Positions 8,967-19,793 of a stretch of 30,927 nucleotides of DNA are shown here, one piece after another. The DNA is taken from assembly GCA_001579985.1 (NCBI GenBank), contig LRSR01006530.1:1-30927 (forward strand), in the 5' to 3' direction. The number at the start of each line of letters is the position of its first letter. Position 1 is the first letter of the stretch. The translations under genes and the position numbers were made by a program. The notes under the pieces are model-generated. The model searched no databases. It saw nothing but the letters and a program-made list of their open reading frames with translations, and was not told the origin of the DNA. The stretch is from Hypsibius dujardini (Eukaryota; Tardigrada; Eutardigrada; Parachela; Hypsibiidae).

Positions 8967-10140
8967 CTTATGCTCCGAAAATGATACGGAACGCATTCAA
9001 TAATTCTTTGAATCAAAATACCTTGCGCCATGATCCACATATCACATGCTATTATTATCTTAATGAAAGACAACCTGGCGCTTTGTTTTAGCCTGAAATT
9101 GATGACAGGTCGCCGAACGTGTTGGCACGGAATATGGGCTTGCAACTTTACTTACCATTTTTTGTCAAGTTATAATTAATTTGCAAACTTTAACTTATTA
9201 TTTTTTGTGGACGTTTTTGATGGGGAAATGATACAGTAAGGGTATTCAAAGTTCGCTTATTTTGCAGCGTTTATTTCGCTATTTCAAATTCGCTAATCTC
9301 CCTGGTTTGAAGATAAGTGAGAAAAGCAGCCAAGGAGCTCCTTTTCTCGGTTATCTGCTCGCTAATTGTGTGCATCTGTCTTGTGAGTGGTCCATGTGAG
9401 TGGAGATCAGCGAAGGAGACACAGCCTCAGGTCAGCCAGGGGGCGTGTCCACGTATCACCGTTGCAAGGGCGTGCAAAACTCACGAGATAAGCGAGTTTG
9501 AATTAGCGAAATAAACGCTGCAAAATAAGCGAACTCAATGTACAAGGTGATAGTCCCCAAATACCGCGCGAATTTTGATTTACTAGAAATGCCGCGGGCA
9601 TTTCTGGGCAAACAGGGCAAAATCATGTCATATATCAATCAAAGAGCCACAAGATCTTTTTCGTTTGTCAGTTTTGAAAACATATTTTAAACAATTACTG
9701 CAGCATGTACTTTTTCGATTTATACTTGATTTTTCGAACTGACATTATCGACAAACACGGATGGGAAAGTGTGCAAACACGGCATTTATACCATTTGCAA
9801 ACTTGCCCGGCATTGAGACCGCTACCTCCTACATTGTTTCCGGTTCTTCAAAAAACTTCATCGCAGTTGAAACGGGAAATCGGGACAAACTTTGCTATAT
9901 TCATTCTATCTTAAGTAATATTTGAGTATATAAAACATCCAAGCGGTCGGGTTTTTGCAAGTTATTTCAGCAAAAAAACGAGTAAATTTGCTGAAAAAAG
10001 GCAACAGTAAAAAACAGTCGCGTCTGCGAAAAATCCCGCATGAGATTGGGTGGTATGAAAGAGCGCATCTGCATACAAATCAAGTCATGCACTAGAAAGA
10101 AAGAAGAAAGGGAGTAAAAACCAGAGTCCGCCCGCGCCGG
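8967..10140. other. intergenic region between syntaxin and chitobiase
   Basis: The 3' ends of the two genes face each other here. Apart from the MITE at 9250-9535 I see only AT-rich sequence and a short hairpin at 9585-9605 (AGAAATGCC, 3 bp loop, GGCATTTCT). Open frames in it have no recognisable content. Confidence 0.6.
9250..9535. mobile_element. MITE / foldback element with ~50 bp inverted repeats
   Basis: The left end (AGTTCGCTTATTTTGCAGCG...) and the reverse complement of the right end agree over about 51 bp (9250-9300 versus 9485-9535) with only three or so differences. The element is 286 bp and is flanked by CAA on both sides (9247-9249, 9536-9538), a possible 3 bp target duplication. 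It encodes nothing recognisable. The high arm identity suggests recent insertion. Superfamily undetermined; 3 bp duplications occur in PIF/Harbinger and CACTA groups. Confidence 0.85.
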
Positions 10141-10408
10141 CTACATCCGATGGCCCTTGGGCGGGTTCTTCGCGATATACGTGTCCCAGCTGGCGGCATT
10201 GGGGATCAAGTCCCACATCTGCTTGCGGAAAGCCTGGCGTTTTGGGGTGGCCATGTCGGTCATGCAGCCCACATGCCAGAAGCCGACACCGCGGAGGTCC
10301 TCCTGCACGGCGTACAGGTAGCGCAGGAGGAGACTCTGTGGGTCGTCATAATGGACCTAAAGAAAAAAAGATAAATGATTTTTGACCATGTGTGTGTGTG
10401 TGTGTGTC

Positions 10409-10459
<51 letters not shown>

Positions 10460-13400
10460 GCCTATCTGCCTGTTTTGTCTGTCTCTCTCACTGTCTATCG
10501 GATGGATTGTTTACCCATCTATACGATTGTGATACTAGTAGACTAGTAGTATACCTGGTGCATGTGGCCGGTCGCGTTCTTGTAGTTGAACTGCGGTGCT
10601 TCCCCATCGAGGTTCCAGTGGCGGCCATTGGTGCTGTTTTCCAGTATAGTCAGAATCTCGTCAATTTGCTTTTGGCTACCGACGAGGTCGCTGCATGGTG
10701 CGCCGTGGTACTCTGCTCGCGGAATCTCACAGATATCATTCTGTAAAATCCACACACAAAAGGTGATCATTGGAAGAGCACGGACAGTCAAATTTTCAAT
10801 TATTACACAACGATAATTTAATACAAATGAGTCAGTCAAACAGTGGACCAAATCGATATTAAATTAAATAAATGTTCGACTTTTACTATCAAAGAAATGA
10901 TAAAATATTGATTAACTTTTAAAGTATACTTCGATCAATTTAAATACTGACTTTCCTAAAATATTCGGCTCGAAACAATAGTAATTACTCATGAAATTCA
11001 GTAAATTGCACGTGCATTTAAATTGTTAACTGAAGGCATACCTCATTGAGCTTGACGCAAGGGTAGTCATAACCGTACCAGGGCAGACCGAGCACCAACT
11101 TGTGGGAAGGAATGTCGAGAGCGAGATATCCCCGAATGCCTGAGGGGAAACAAAACCTTCTTTGACAACATTATATACGTAAACAACATAAGTTGTCAAA
11201 AATCTACTGTAAAAACGTACCATCGATCATTCGCAGCAAAGGAGTATTCGACATAGCGATACAGTCCGGTCCCCAAACTTGGCCTGCAACCAAAACGTAA
11301 CTGGCATTAGCATTGAGAAACAACAAGATCAGAAGTAACATGATTTGAATTCAAACGGCTCAGCTCAACATAAGAAATCATCAATTCTACCTACCTCTGT
11401 CGTTTTCTCTCATCATCGCCGGCATCGTCGCCGGCATCGTCTGTCTATCACCTGTGTCTCCTCATTGCCTGCGTATCTCTTTGGCTGTCTGTCTGTCTGT
11501 CTGTCCATCTGCCCATTTACCAGCTTTTTGTCTATCTCCCCGTCATCCATCGGCCTGTTCGTCCCTATGCTGCTTCGATTGCCTGCTTGTCTGTCGGTCT
11601 GTTCATCCATCCATCCTATGCCATCCCGTCTCCCCATTTCAGTCAATTTGCACACTTATCTGTATTTCTACGCTTGTCTACCTGCCTGTTCTTCTGTCCT
11701 TCCTCTGACTGTCTGCGTACTGGCCTAACTTTTTTAGCCTGCCTTTTCCTTGATGATTACTCATGAAAATGTGATCACATCTCCCGATGATCAAATTTTC
11801 TTAACTTTACAAACATTACCTTGAACGTCGTACGACATGACAAAGAGGAAGTCGACAATCTCCGCCAATCCCTGGTAGTCGTAGCACCGCCGATCCACGC
11901 ATGAAGATGCCCAGGCCACGTCGAAACTCAACTGAGACAACAACCGTAAAAACAACAACCGCAAAATTAATTCGATTCACTCTTAACCGCAATACGTAAA
12001 AAAACCGGTTAACGCATCCTCTTGATGCCAGGTACCTTGGCGCCGGGTATTGCCTCGACGAGCGCGTTTCTCGTCTCGTTTACAAGGTCAATGAGTGCTT
12101 TTCGCTCGGGGCTGCCCAGGGCAATCGGGTACTCCGGGTCGAAATTGATTCCGTCGAGGAACTTATCCTTCACCATGGCGACTTTGGAAGCGACCCAGGC
12201 ACGTCGGAAAGTGTCATTGGTCAGCTGGGCCACCGGATAGTCCGACACCACCAGACTGCAAAAAGGAACACGACTATTATAATATTTCGAGATAACAAAA
12301 CTAAAGAAATGTATTCCATATCCAGAACCGCTTTCTTTTCGTATTAACAATTATACGAATATAAATATAAATTGTCAAAAACAAACATTTTGCATAAAAC
12401 CTTAATTGAAGAAAACAGTTTTGGTCTTCATCATCAGCCATAACACATACGTTTCATAAGAACGTATTACAACTAACCCACCTTGATAATGAATACATAT
12501 TTATTCAACCCCAAAACGCAATAACTTTTATTACTTCATTTTATTACTTTCATAATCATGTTTTTCAACTCCTCCACTCAATCAACCAATCAATCAAACA
12601 AATGCAGGTAAGATGGAATATATTATCAATCAGTCAATCAATCAATCAATCAGTCAGCTAACATTCTCTTTCGCGTTGCTTACTCTAAACGAACGCCTTT
12701 CCCGTGAGCGAAGCACATGAGCTCATCCGAAAATTCCCACATAGCCAACTGAAAAAAGTCCCGCAAAGTTAGGCTAACAACCAAATAAATTGTAAAAGAA
12801 AAAACAAAAGGAAATGAACTTTACAGTGGTCAATTTGCTCCAGTCGTATTTGAGGTAGACGTCCGAGGCATTATTGGTGGCGAATCCGTACACCTCTTTT
12901 CTGCAAAAAACATCAGTTCAAGGGGTCTCAAACCAAAACATTTATTAAAAAGATCAGAGTGATATGTGTGATCAAGGACGTCGAACGAAGTCCACTAACC
13001 ACTCCACCGAATACAATCAATCAACTCGATGATTTACTGTATTAATGAAGTAATCTATCAACGCCAACAAACCAATCAATCAATCGAGACAAATGGACTT
13101 AAAATAAGACAAAAATTAGGCCAACTACTGAAAGACCACATGAATCATTTAAACAAGAACAAAAATAATCAGTAAGAAGAGCAAGACATCAATCAAGGAG
13201 ATAATCAACCGCCTAAATAAACCATTCTAAATAAACCATTCGATTAAGGCCGACGACCCAATCAATCAATCAACGGCAACTCACATAAAGGCGAACTCGA
13301 TCAACAATTCAATCAACCACTCAGTCCAGTAGAAACCCATAACACATATCTACTTCCGTACCGTGCAGTTTTCGAAATAGGCTCACATAGACGGGCGTCT

Positions 13401-13546
13401 TCACAAGGACAAGCCCGACGATCACCCAGGGTAGAATGCCGGTGAAATGATGCGGCGCCATGGAGGCTAGGGAAGTTGGTGAAGAGCAGTGAGAAGCATA
13501 ATAATTCAGCGAAAACCCCACAAAACGGGCTCTGCCGAGCTTGCAT
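10141..13546 (-). CDS. CTBS: di-N-acetylchitobiase (GH18), nine exons, 406 aa
   Basis: Exons on the minus strand: 13362-13546, 12825-12900, 12684-12748, 12036-12255, 11820-11931, 11221-11283, 11042-11139, 10555-10740, 10141-10356 (TAG 10141-10143); phases agree and all introns are GT-AG. The enzyme is lysosomal and removes the reducing-end GlcNAc from chitobiose cores of N-glycans and chitin oligomers. Residues ~8-30 form a signal peptide (FCGVFAELLCFSLLF). The mature start CPCEDARLCEPI has the Cys pattern typical of chitobiases. The GH18 active site is LDGINFDPE with the catalytic acid Glu150. Later family blocks: LSFDVAW, DFLFVMSYD, LGLPWYGYDYPC, HGAPCSD, NYKNATGHMHQ, VHYDDPQS. Length is close to mammalian CTBS. 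The start was chosen because the phase-2 donor after ISKTAR joins only this frame to KEVYGF. Introns 1, 5 and 8 carry AATC or TCTG arrays. Confidence 0.95.
10389..10466 (+). repeat. composite (TG)n(TCTG)n microsatellite, chitobiase intron 8
   Basis: About nine TG units are followed by some thirteen TCTG units, then degenerate TCTG. In the minus-strand transcript of the chitobiase this reads (CAGA)n(CA)n. Long open frames rich in Cys-Leu-Ser-Val here are artefacts of the repeat. Confidence 0.95.
11474..11720 (+). repeat. degenerate TCTG/CTGT repeat, chitobiase intron 5
   Basis: A short pure core (GTCTGTCTGTCTGTCTGTCC, about 11479-11512) sits in a longer tract of imperfect TCTG, CATC and CCTG tetramers within the intron between exons 5 and 6. 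The tract is preceded by CATCGTCGCCGGCATCGTC (about 11415-11440), a short 12 bp direct repeat. Confidence 0.85.
12580..12657 (+). repeat. AATC tetranucleotide tracts, chitobiase intron 3
   Basis: Runs of CAATCAATCAATC at about 12580-12600 and 12625-12657 with occasional CAGTC variants. They belong to a motif class seen again at 13017-13320, 27120-27200, 27668-27687 and in the Tc1-type element. Confidence 0.85.
13017..13325 (+). repeat. dispersed AATC repeats, chitobiase intron 1
   Basis: Short runs of CAATCAATC separated by unique sequence occur at about 13017-13025, 13072-13085, 13190-13196, 13259-13273 and 13303-13318. This intron also has the direct repeat CTAAATAAACCATTC at about 13213-13243. 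No coding content is seen between exon 1 and exon 2. Confidence 0.8.
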
Positions 13547-13983
13547 GGCACGTCGTTGAGGCTCCGCAGTGGCTGGAATGAGCGGGAAGAGCTAAAAATA
13601 CTTCTTTATTCGGGTGCAGTGAGAAATTGCTAAATCGAAAATAGCTCAGTGAGAGCGGAGGAGATGCGGGAAAAAGTGTTTCGGTGGTGTAAAGTGGAGG
13701 GAAGGAAAACTGGTTTTGTTGAACGGTACTCACGGCGCACGCACGCAGACGTACGGTTTTCTGCGCAGTAGAGTTAAAGAGATACGGCGATACGATTTTC
13801 TCGTAAAAATGAAATATCCTTCACAAGTCCGAGTGAATTTGCTAATGGATCCTGATTTAATTTTGAGCAGGCTTTTTAATTTACTTTTAGGTCAGCGTTT
13901 TACCAATGTAGTCCAATTTCATTAAGTTGAAGGCATGGCCTCACATAGCAAAAAAAACCAATGATGCACACCCTTTTGCCTTA

Positions 13984-14048
13984 ATGTCCGAATGTCTGAA
14001 TGTCTGAGTGCCTGAATATCTGAATGTCTGAATTTCTGAATGTTTGAG
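13984..14048 (+). repeat. octamer tandem repeat (GAATGTCT-like)
   Basis: About eight imperfect 8 bp units, TGTCTGAA with variants TATCTGAA, TTTCTGAA, TGCCTGAG. It looks like a TCTG tetramer that has diverged in alternate units and then expanded as an octamer. Confidence 0.8.
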
Positions 14049-14702
14049 ACTGATGTCTGCAATCTCTTAAAGTTAATTAAGTAATGAAAATGTCCTTGAC
14101 AGAGAATTCTGTAGGAAAAATTAATAGCATAAATATTGCAGAAAAATGATTGCCGTGAGTGTTTAAAAGTATTCATATTCAATAACATTTCCGGTATTAA
14201 GTCTGCAAAATTTTGCCAGAATTCCAGCGAATTTGGGGCCGTTTTGAAAAATGTCAGTTTTCCTAGAAAATCACGTACCTATCAGAAATCTGGGTGTTCC
14301 CTTGTCCTAGGGCGTGAATCGATATTGAGGACATCAAAAGCTGTTGATCATATTTATTAAATTATTCAAGCGTTGTGTGAAAAAGTTTAATTTCACAACA
14401 AACATTTTATGCGTAAATGAGCTATTACGTTGTTTCTGATTTAATTTAGAGTGATTTCTTTTAATATCGAGCAAGCGTACACACTATTCTGAGAACACGT
14501 ACGGTAAGATGTTATTTTTTTATGTTTGTTCGTTTACCTTATTGTTTGACCTCGACAGTGTTTGCGTATGTGAGCCCTCGAATATTTTCATTTTCTTCAT
14601 CAAAATTTGGAATGAAATCACGATGAAAGCTTATGACATCGAAAGCTCCTCTCGTCGTCTTCGTACTGGGCGTTGATTGGTGTAATAATTCGCATTTTTT
14701 GT

Positions 14703-14726
14703 GTAACAGCTGCATGCAGCTGTTAC
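14703..14726. repeat. 24 bp perfect palindrome containing two E-boxes
   Basis: The half-site GTAACAGCTGCA is followed immediately by its exact reverse complement. Each half contains CAGCTG, the core bound by many bHLH dimers, and the centre is TGCATGCA. It lies about 750 bp upstream of gene S and 1.2 kb upstream of the chitobiase start. A regulatory role is inference. Confidence 0.7.
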
Positions 14727-14831
14727 CAGATCAGATAGCTTGATTCATCCATTAATGAAGTGAACCATCTCTCCCAATTTTAATGACGGACATAGTGATG
14801 GGGCCTAGGAGGCTTGGAGACTTGGGTACTT

Positions 14832-15076
14832 GAAGGCAGGCAGATATACAGATAAACAGGCAAACAAATAAACAGGCAAACAAAGAAACAGACAAAGAGA
14901 CAGACAGGCAGACTGACTGATAGACAGGCAGACAGGCAGGCAGAAAAACAGCTTGACAGACAGACAGACAATCACACAGAGAGACAGAGAGACAGAGAGA
15001 CAGAGAGACAGAGAGACAGACAGACAGGCAGACAGACAGACAGACAGACAGACATATAAGTAGACAGACAGGCAGA
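14832..15076 (+). repeat. CAGA/CAGG microsatellite array
   Basis: About 245 bp of imperfect CAGA, CAGG and AGACAGAG units, with a purer (CAGA)n block at about 15015-15053. It sits in the intergenic region, opposite in strand sense to most other arrays in the window, which read TCTG on the plus strand. Confidence 0.95.
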
Positions 15077-15298
15077 TTTCTTTGCGGCATTTGCGCTCGT
15101 TGTGCACATGAGCATATACAAGTACAGTACGTATGGACCATACGTGACAATGGAACTTTCCAAAAAACGCGGAAATGCCGAATCGATTCAGACCAACTTG
15201 AAATACTGTTGATTTGTCGATTACTGGTCAAGATTAGACGCACACGTAACGCTTCGGGCAATGTATATTCTTTCTCACATTCTTGAGACTTGACTTGA

Positions 15299-15305
15299 TA
15301 TATAA
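15299..15305 (+). promoter_or_regulatory. candidate TATA box of gene S
   Basis: TATATAA lies 149 bp before the ATG of gene S in otherwise mixed-composition sequence. A transcription start about 30 bp downstream would leave a ~120 bp 5' UTR without an upstream intron. This rests on consensus only. Confidence 0.4.
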
Positions 15306-15453
15306 CAGTATCTGCCGGACCCTACACAATGATCTCGTATTTCACGTGCGGCAAAACGAAACAATAATTTCCTTATCCTCACTTTGATTTTCGATCTTTA
15401 AGTGCACTGGCTTTGCAGAAACTATTTCATATAATCAAACAAGGCGATACACT

Positions 15454-18400
15454 ATGACTGCATATTATAAAAAAATCATACTTTTCCTCGGCGTATCCAT
15501 CCTTTCATGTGCGGAAATTACCACCGCACCTACATGCACGGTATGTAATCCGATTATTTAATACATTTTCGATGGTTTATTTCCCTTTACTTTTTTCTCC
15601 CAATATTGTTCATTGATAAAAATGCATGCATAAAACATTTTCAAGTTCTTGAATTATTTCCTTGCAAATATTTAACTGCAGCTGGAGCAGGCGAAGGACG
15701 TGATAGCTGAAGCTGTGGCCGTTGCAAGTCCCTCTATTACTAATCCCAACATCACCGTGGTGCTACACCCGCCGGTCGTCGTGCCGGCCATGTCAGTGCC
15801 GGAAAACCTTATCATCGTCAATACCAGCTCCATGTCGCCGTTGGAAGTCATACCACCGCAAACGGTTGCGGGAACTGAAGCACCCGTGCAGAATCTCGCC
15901 CCGGAAATGTTTAACAACGGATTCGCTATGGTAAATGGTACACCCGTGTTTCTACACGCCTCTGTGCCAGGGCATATGGTGGAGGAGGAGCGACCGGTGG
16001 CACCGCCAGCTACTCCGCTAGCTGTAGTCAAGAGTTCCACAGAGACCCCAGTTTTGACCGCCCAAGAGGCACGTGACAAGGACAGCGCCAGCATTGCTCA
16101 TTCTGTAAGGCAATAGTCAGATGGCACGTCTCGTTCTTATTGTCTGTCTGTATGTCTGTCTGCCTATCTGTCTGTCTGTCTGTTTACCTGTGTGTCTGCC
16201 TGTCTTCTTGTCTATCGGATCTCCTTATCTGCCGGTCTGTCTGCTTGTCTGCTTGTCTGCTTGTCTGTTTGTCTGTCTGTGAAATGTACAGAGGCAATGA
16301 AGTTCTTAAAATACCAAGTGCAGTAGTAAACATTTTGCACACCTGAAGGCTAACTTGCATTCAATCGCAGGTCATGAAAGCGATGGAGCATCTGAGCAAC
16401 ATTAGTCAACACGAAGCCGCGAACAACAACAACCCCGGCTCATCATCAATCAACAACATAGCTTCCGTCAACAATAACAGTTCCACCGCGTTTTCGACGG
16501 GCCTCAGCAACAGCAACAACACTTCCTCCGTCAGTGTCGTGGTCGTGCCGCTAATACAGAACGCTTTCGATCTGGTTGACGAAAAGAGCCCGTCCGCCGC
16601 TCAAATGGCTGCACAACATCCGATTGTTTTCACTCAGCAGAACGGATCGCACACCACCATGCATGTGGTACGTGAAACTCTTAAGAGAAGCCTGACCAGT
16701 TTTCTCTATCCGCGCGGTTTCAGTCAGAACACTTTAAATCCTGCAATTTTTCTTTTATATATTTATGTTTTATATAATTATTTTTCGAACATCCAAATAA
16801 GAGAGTATTGAATAAAATTCCGGTATTTTAAGAGGTTAATTCGCAGGTCTAAAATAATAGTGATAGTATGATGTATAATATGAAATACGACGTGGAATAT
16901 CTAGGTGTAGCGACACTTTTTGGTAGAAACTGGAACGCAAACACGATCCTTGTTGTAAATGTTACTCTCATTAACATTTTTCATTTGCAACTAGTTCAGT
17001 AATTGGCACAATACAAAGAAGTTAGATTGGTTAAAAACAACGAAATTTTATTTATGTAAAATGCGAATGCTTACTGATATTTTCTGTGTTGCGACCAAAT
17101 TTAAATACTTTCTCGTGAATTAAAAGGGTACATCTAACAGCAATAATTTATCCATTTTTAGACAACATTCGAAATGAAGAAGTCTAAATTTAAAAAGATT
17201 TTAAATACACTTGTACACCCTAATCAGACAGAGTTTTCATTGACCCAGTTTAACGTAAATTTTGTGTTGAAGGTGGTCAAACGTGAACTGACCGTCAACG
17301 GCTCGCTCCTCCCCATTGGCGAGCACAACGCCCACGGACCGCTGACCGACGCGGACTTTCTCGGCGGCGGTCTCATTGCTGCGAATTCCTCCTCCATTTC
17401 CAGCAGTTTCGCCATAGGAAACAATAATTCCAACATTGCCGCAGCAGTACCACACTCCACTTTCGTAACGACCCTCCTTAACGCCTCTTCACTTCGACCC
17501 TTGATCAACGATCACGGCCCACTTCAGGAATCCGACTCAAACATCACTGTATCTGCAGCAGGCCCTCTCAATACCTCTCATATCGTCGTTGTGCAACCGG
17601 TGGAGATCAGCGAATCGCTCGTCAAGCTGAATGTGTCTGAAGGAGACCTTGTCACGGAGCACGTTGTGAAGACCGACCCTGTTGTTCCCCATCTGGTACG
17701 GATAGATACTCGAAACAATACCCGTTTGATTTCACTTGAGCTTGACATCGTTTTGGTTTTGTTTGCACCGAATTCTATCTGTCTGTTTGTCTGTCTGTTA
17801 ATCTGTCTGACTGACTGACTGACTGTTTGTTAATCTATCTGTTTATCTGTTTGACTGACTAGCTGCCTGTCTGTCTTTCTATCTGTGTTTTGAAATATTC
17901 AAACCTTGTTTGAATCTTGACAAAGCAAACGCATTTCACTCATAACAAAAAATTGTTTTTGATGGTATCGCATCAGTCTGAAATGTTAAATCCAATCAAC
18001 TCAACGAGGTGCCGGTTAGACCCAGCAGTGATTTGAATTATTGACTGTTTTGCACCGACGACAGGCAGACTGACATACTGTTCTTATACATACAGAAAGA
18101 CAGACCGTAAGGCAATCAAACGACTAGATGGGGAGAAAAAGAGAAACGGACAAAGACATTCAGACAAATAGATAAACAGACATTGACGATTTTTATGGTC
18201 TTTCTAGCTCAACACGTCTATGTTAATACCCTCCCTGCTCGTCCCAGTTCCCGCCCATGTCATGGAGAGCCCTAGGGAACGAGGCTCCTCGGACACCCCA
18301 GCGGGTCCGCCGATCATTTTCCTCGACACTAAGGCACCCATCGAAACACTGGCATCCCGGACCGGCGACGAGCAGCAAAAAACAGTTGAAGGACAAACAT

Positions 18401-18582
18401 CCACGGAGTCGTCGATTTTGGCGGTGAACGTGTCGACGCTCCCGTCCGCACCCAGGGTTCCGCTGGTGATTGTGGAGCCGATTCCGGCGGGGCGACCGTT
18501 GACACCGGGAACCTTTGCGTTTCTGCCGCTGCAGGACAAGCTCAACAAAACTAACGTGAAATTATTCCGCGCGGATGAATAG
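15454..18582 (+). CDS. gene S: unrecognised secreted Asn/Ser/Thr-rich glycoprotein, 534 aa
   Basis: Exons 15454-15540, 15682-16104, 16371-16667, 17273-17695, 18208-18582 (stop TAG). Every intron is GT-AG and phase 0, so each exon is a whole number of codons (29, 141, 99, 141, 125). Residues 1-25 form a classic signal peptide (KKIILFLGVSILSCAEITTA). No transmembrane segment follows, so secretion or a surface coat is likely. The body is low in Cys, rich in Asn, Ser, Thr, Pro and Val, and has roughly 17 N-x-S/T sequons spread through exons 2-5. Exon 3 has an Asn-rich stretch (NNNNPGSSSINN). Short Val/Pro segments recur (VVVPAM, VVVVPL, HIVVVQP, VPLVIVEP), hinting at degenerate internal repeats. 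I do not recognise the family. The convergent neighbour is gene R, and a decayed second copy lies at 28.1-29.4 kb. Confidence 0.8.
16140..16282 (+). repeat. TCTG array, gene S intron 2
   Basis: Imperfect TCTG/CTTG tetramers occupy most of the intron between exons 2 and 3, starting about 35 bp after the donor. The corresponding intron of the second copy (28197-28278) has a longer, purer array. Confidence 0.9.
17776..17885 (+). repeat. TCTG/CTGA array, gene S intron 4
   Basis: TCTG and GACT/CTGA tetramers start about 80 bp after the exon 4 donor. A complementary CAGA-rich tract lies in the same intron at about 18060-18185, so the intron RNA could fold back on itself. Confidence 0.85.
18060..18185 (+). 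repeat. degenerate CAGA tract, gene S intron 4
   Basis: Scattered CAGA, GACA and AGAC units (CAGGCAGACTGACATAC, AGAAAGACAGACCG, ATAAACAGACATTG) end just before the exon 5 acceptor. It is complementary in sense to 17776-17885. Confidence 0.7.
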
Positions 18583-18806
18583 AACTTTTTATACGGGCTT
18601 TCGTTGATTTGGCCTTGAATTGATTGGCTGTTGATTTCCTTGAGATTCGATTTGATCTCTTTCGTTCTCTCGCTTCTACTGCTACTATACCTACAAAAAC
18701 CGGACCAAAAGCCGACACACTTACAATTAGTCACGTAAATGTCAATTGGTGTAGATTAGTCCAGCACAGGATTTCGTCGAACCACAAAAGTATATCAGTC
18801 GGGGTC

Positions 18807-18812
18807 AATAAA
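18807..18812 (+). terminator. candidate polyadenylation signal of gene S
   Basis: AATAAA 225 bp after the stop codon. The surrounding sequence (GTCAATAAAATTGATCC) is kept exactly in the second copy at 29644-29660, supporting but not proving function. Confidence 0.55.
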
Positions 18813-18895
18813 ATTGATCCAAGTCGCCTCATTTTGTTTGAAAATATTTGTGGAGAAATACGGGAAACGTTCCATATGGCTAAACCAGTTTATCT

Positions 18896-19100
18896 GTACG
18901 TCTATCTGTAGGTCTGTCTGTGGTTCTATATGTCTATGTGCCTATTTCTCATTTTGTCGGTCTGCCAGTTCCACTCTGTCTGCCTTGTATGGATGTCTTC
19001 CTGCTTGTCAGTTTGTCTGTCTGCCGATCGGAATGTATGCCGGTCTCCCTGTCTCCCTATCTATTTGTCTATGTCTGCCTATCCGTTTGTCTGCTTTTCG
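18896..19100 (+). repeat. degenerate TCTG tract between genes S and R
   Basis: Imperfect TCTG/CTGT units downstream of the gene S poly(A) signal. A shorter version of the same tract is present in the second copy (about 29728-29875). Confidence 0.85.
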
Positions 19101-19518
19101 AAAAAAAGGCACATTGTTTCAACATAATACAGATGGATCGATTTCTTTTCCGCTAGCGTGTGACTGATATGTACAGCAAGACAGAAAGGGAACGGTGGTT
19201 AAAGAGTCATATATTCGATTCATCCGCCCGTTGCGTGATCGTCATTCTTCAATTCAAATACTTACTGCTAAGGATCCAAGAAAGAAAGCCATTTAAAACA
19301 TAAATATATCACAACACTCCTGTGAAACAAAAGGGCGAAGCCATCGGCATGTGGAATACGAAATAACAGCAAAAGTAACCAATCGCACACACTGCGAAAA
19401 CATTATAACACAATAATAATAATAATAATAAAATTATGGACTACAAAAGACGAGAGAATGCACGTGTACGGATCGCGTGTCCAAAAAACATAACTAAAAG
19501 ATATAATTGTGCACCGTA

Positions 19519-19658
19519 CTGCCGCGATTAAACCGGTCAGTTTAGCCCCGCCCTCCGTACCAAGCGCGTGATGATGTCACACAGTCAACCAAATGAACAG
19601 ACCCGGGGGGTGATAATTTATTGGCCGGCCAAAAAAGTGACCGGTTTAATCGCGGCAG
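19519..19658. mobile_element. 140 bp MITE with 21 bp perfect inverted repeats
   Basis: Both ends carry the identical 21 bp terminal repeat (outer part CTGCCGCGATTAAACCGGTC; 19519-19539 and reverse complement 19638-19658). TA flanks both sides (19517-19518, 19659-19660), fitting a Tc1/mariner-type MITE. It contains TTTATT at 19617-19622, i.e. AATAAA on the minus strand, 172 bp beyond the stop codon of gene R. The element lies in a ~290 bp stretch that is missing from the second copy of this locus. Confidence 0.85.
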
Positions 19659-19793
19659 TAGAGTAATCTAATTTACTGTAAACGATTGTCTTCAGTTATT
19701 GCAAACATAAAATCTAAAAGATGATATTTGAGATTTTCTGGACCGGGTTGCGAGTGGCTCTCCATTGGCCGGGACCGGTCAGCTAGGCGGGGC

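Larger units (their letters stand above)
13547..15453. other. intergenic region upstream of chitobiase and gene S
   Basis: The two genes point away from each other here, so this 1.9 kb should contain both promoters. I see no recognisable gene. Features listed separately are an octamer repeat, a perfect palindrome, a CAGA array and a TATA-like box. Open frames over the CAGA array are repeat artefacts. Confidence 0.6.

Noticed and set aside
8618-9145. Minus-strand 175-codon open frame opposite syntaxin exon 7
   Set aside because: It is antisense to the hydrophobic coding exon and has no domain, signal peptide or splice logic of its own.
10389-10466. CRISPR-like tandem repetition
   Set aside because: Contiguous 2-4 bp repeats without spacers in a eukaryotic intron; not a CRISPR array.
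13321-13551. Alternative chitobiase start in another frame (MAPHHFTGILPWVIVGLVL...), hydrophobic like a signal anchor
   Set aside because: Its phase at the donor does not join exon 2. The frame starting at 13546 gives the family motif CPCEDARLCEPI and correct phase.
14752-15261. Long minus-strand open frame rich in Cys-Leu-Ser-Val
   Set aside because: It is a translation of the CAGA/TCTG microsatellite. A 4 bp repeat read in threes gives the same CLSV pattern in all frames, as at 10375-10746, 11345-11728, 18814-19167, 20438-21346 and 28118-28365.
15682-17695. Exons 2 and 4 of gene S as a recent internal duplication because both are 423 nt
   Set aside because: The encoded sequences do not align by eye beyond shared Asn/Ser/Val composition, so equal length is probably coincidence or a very old duplication.
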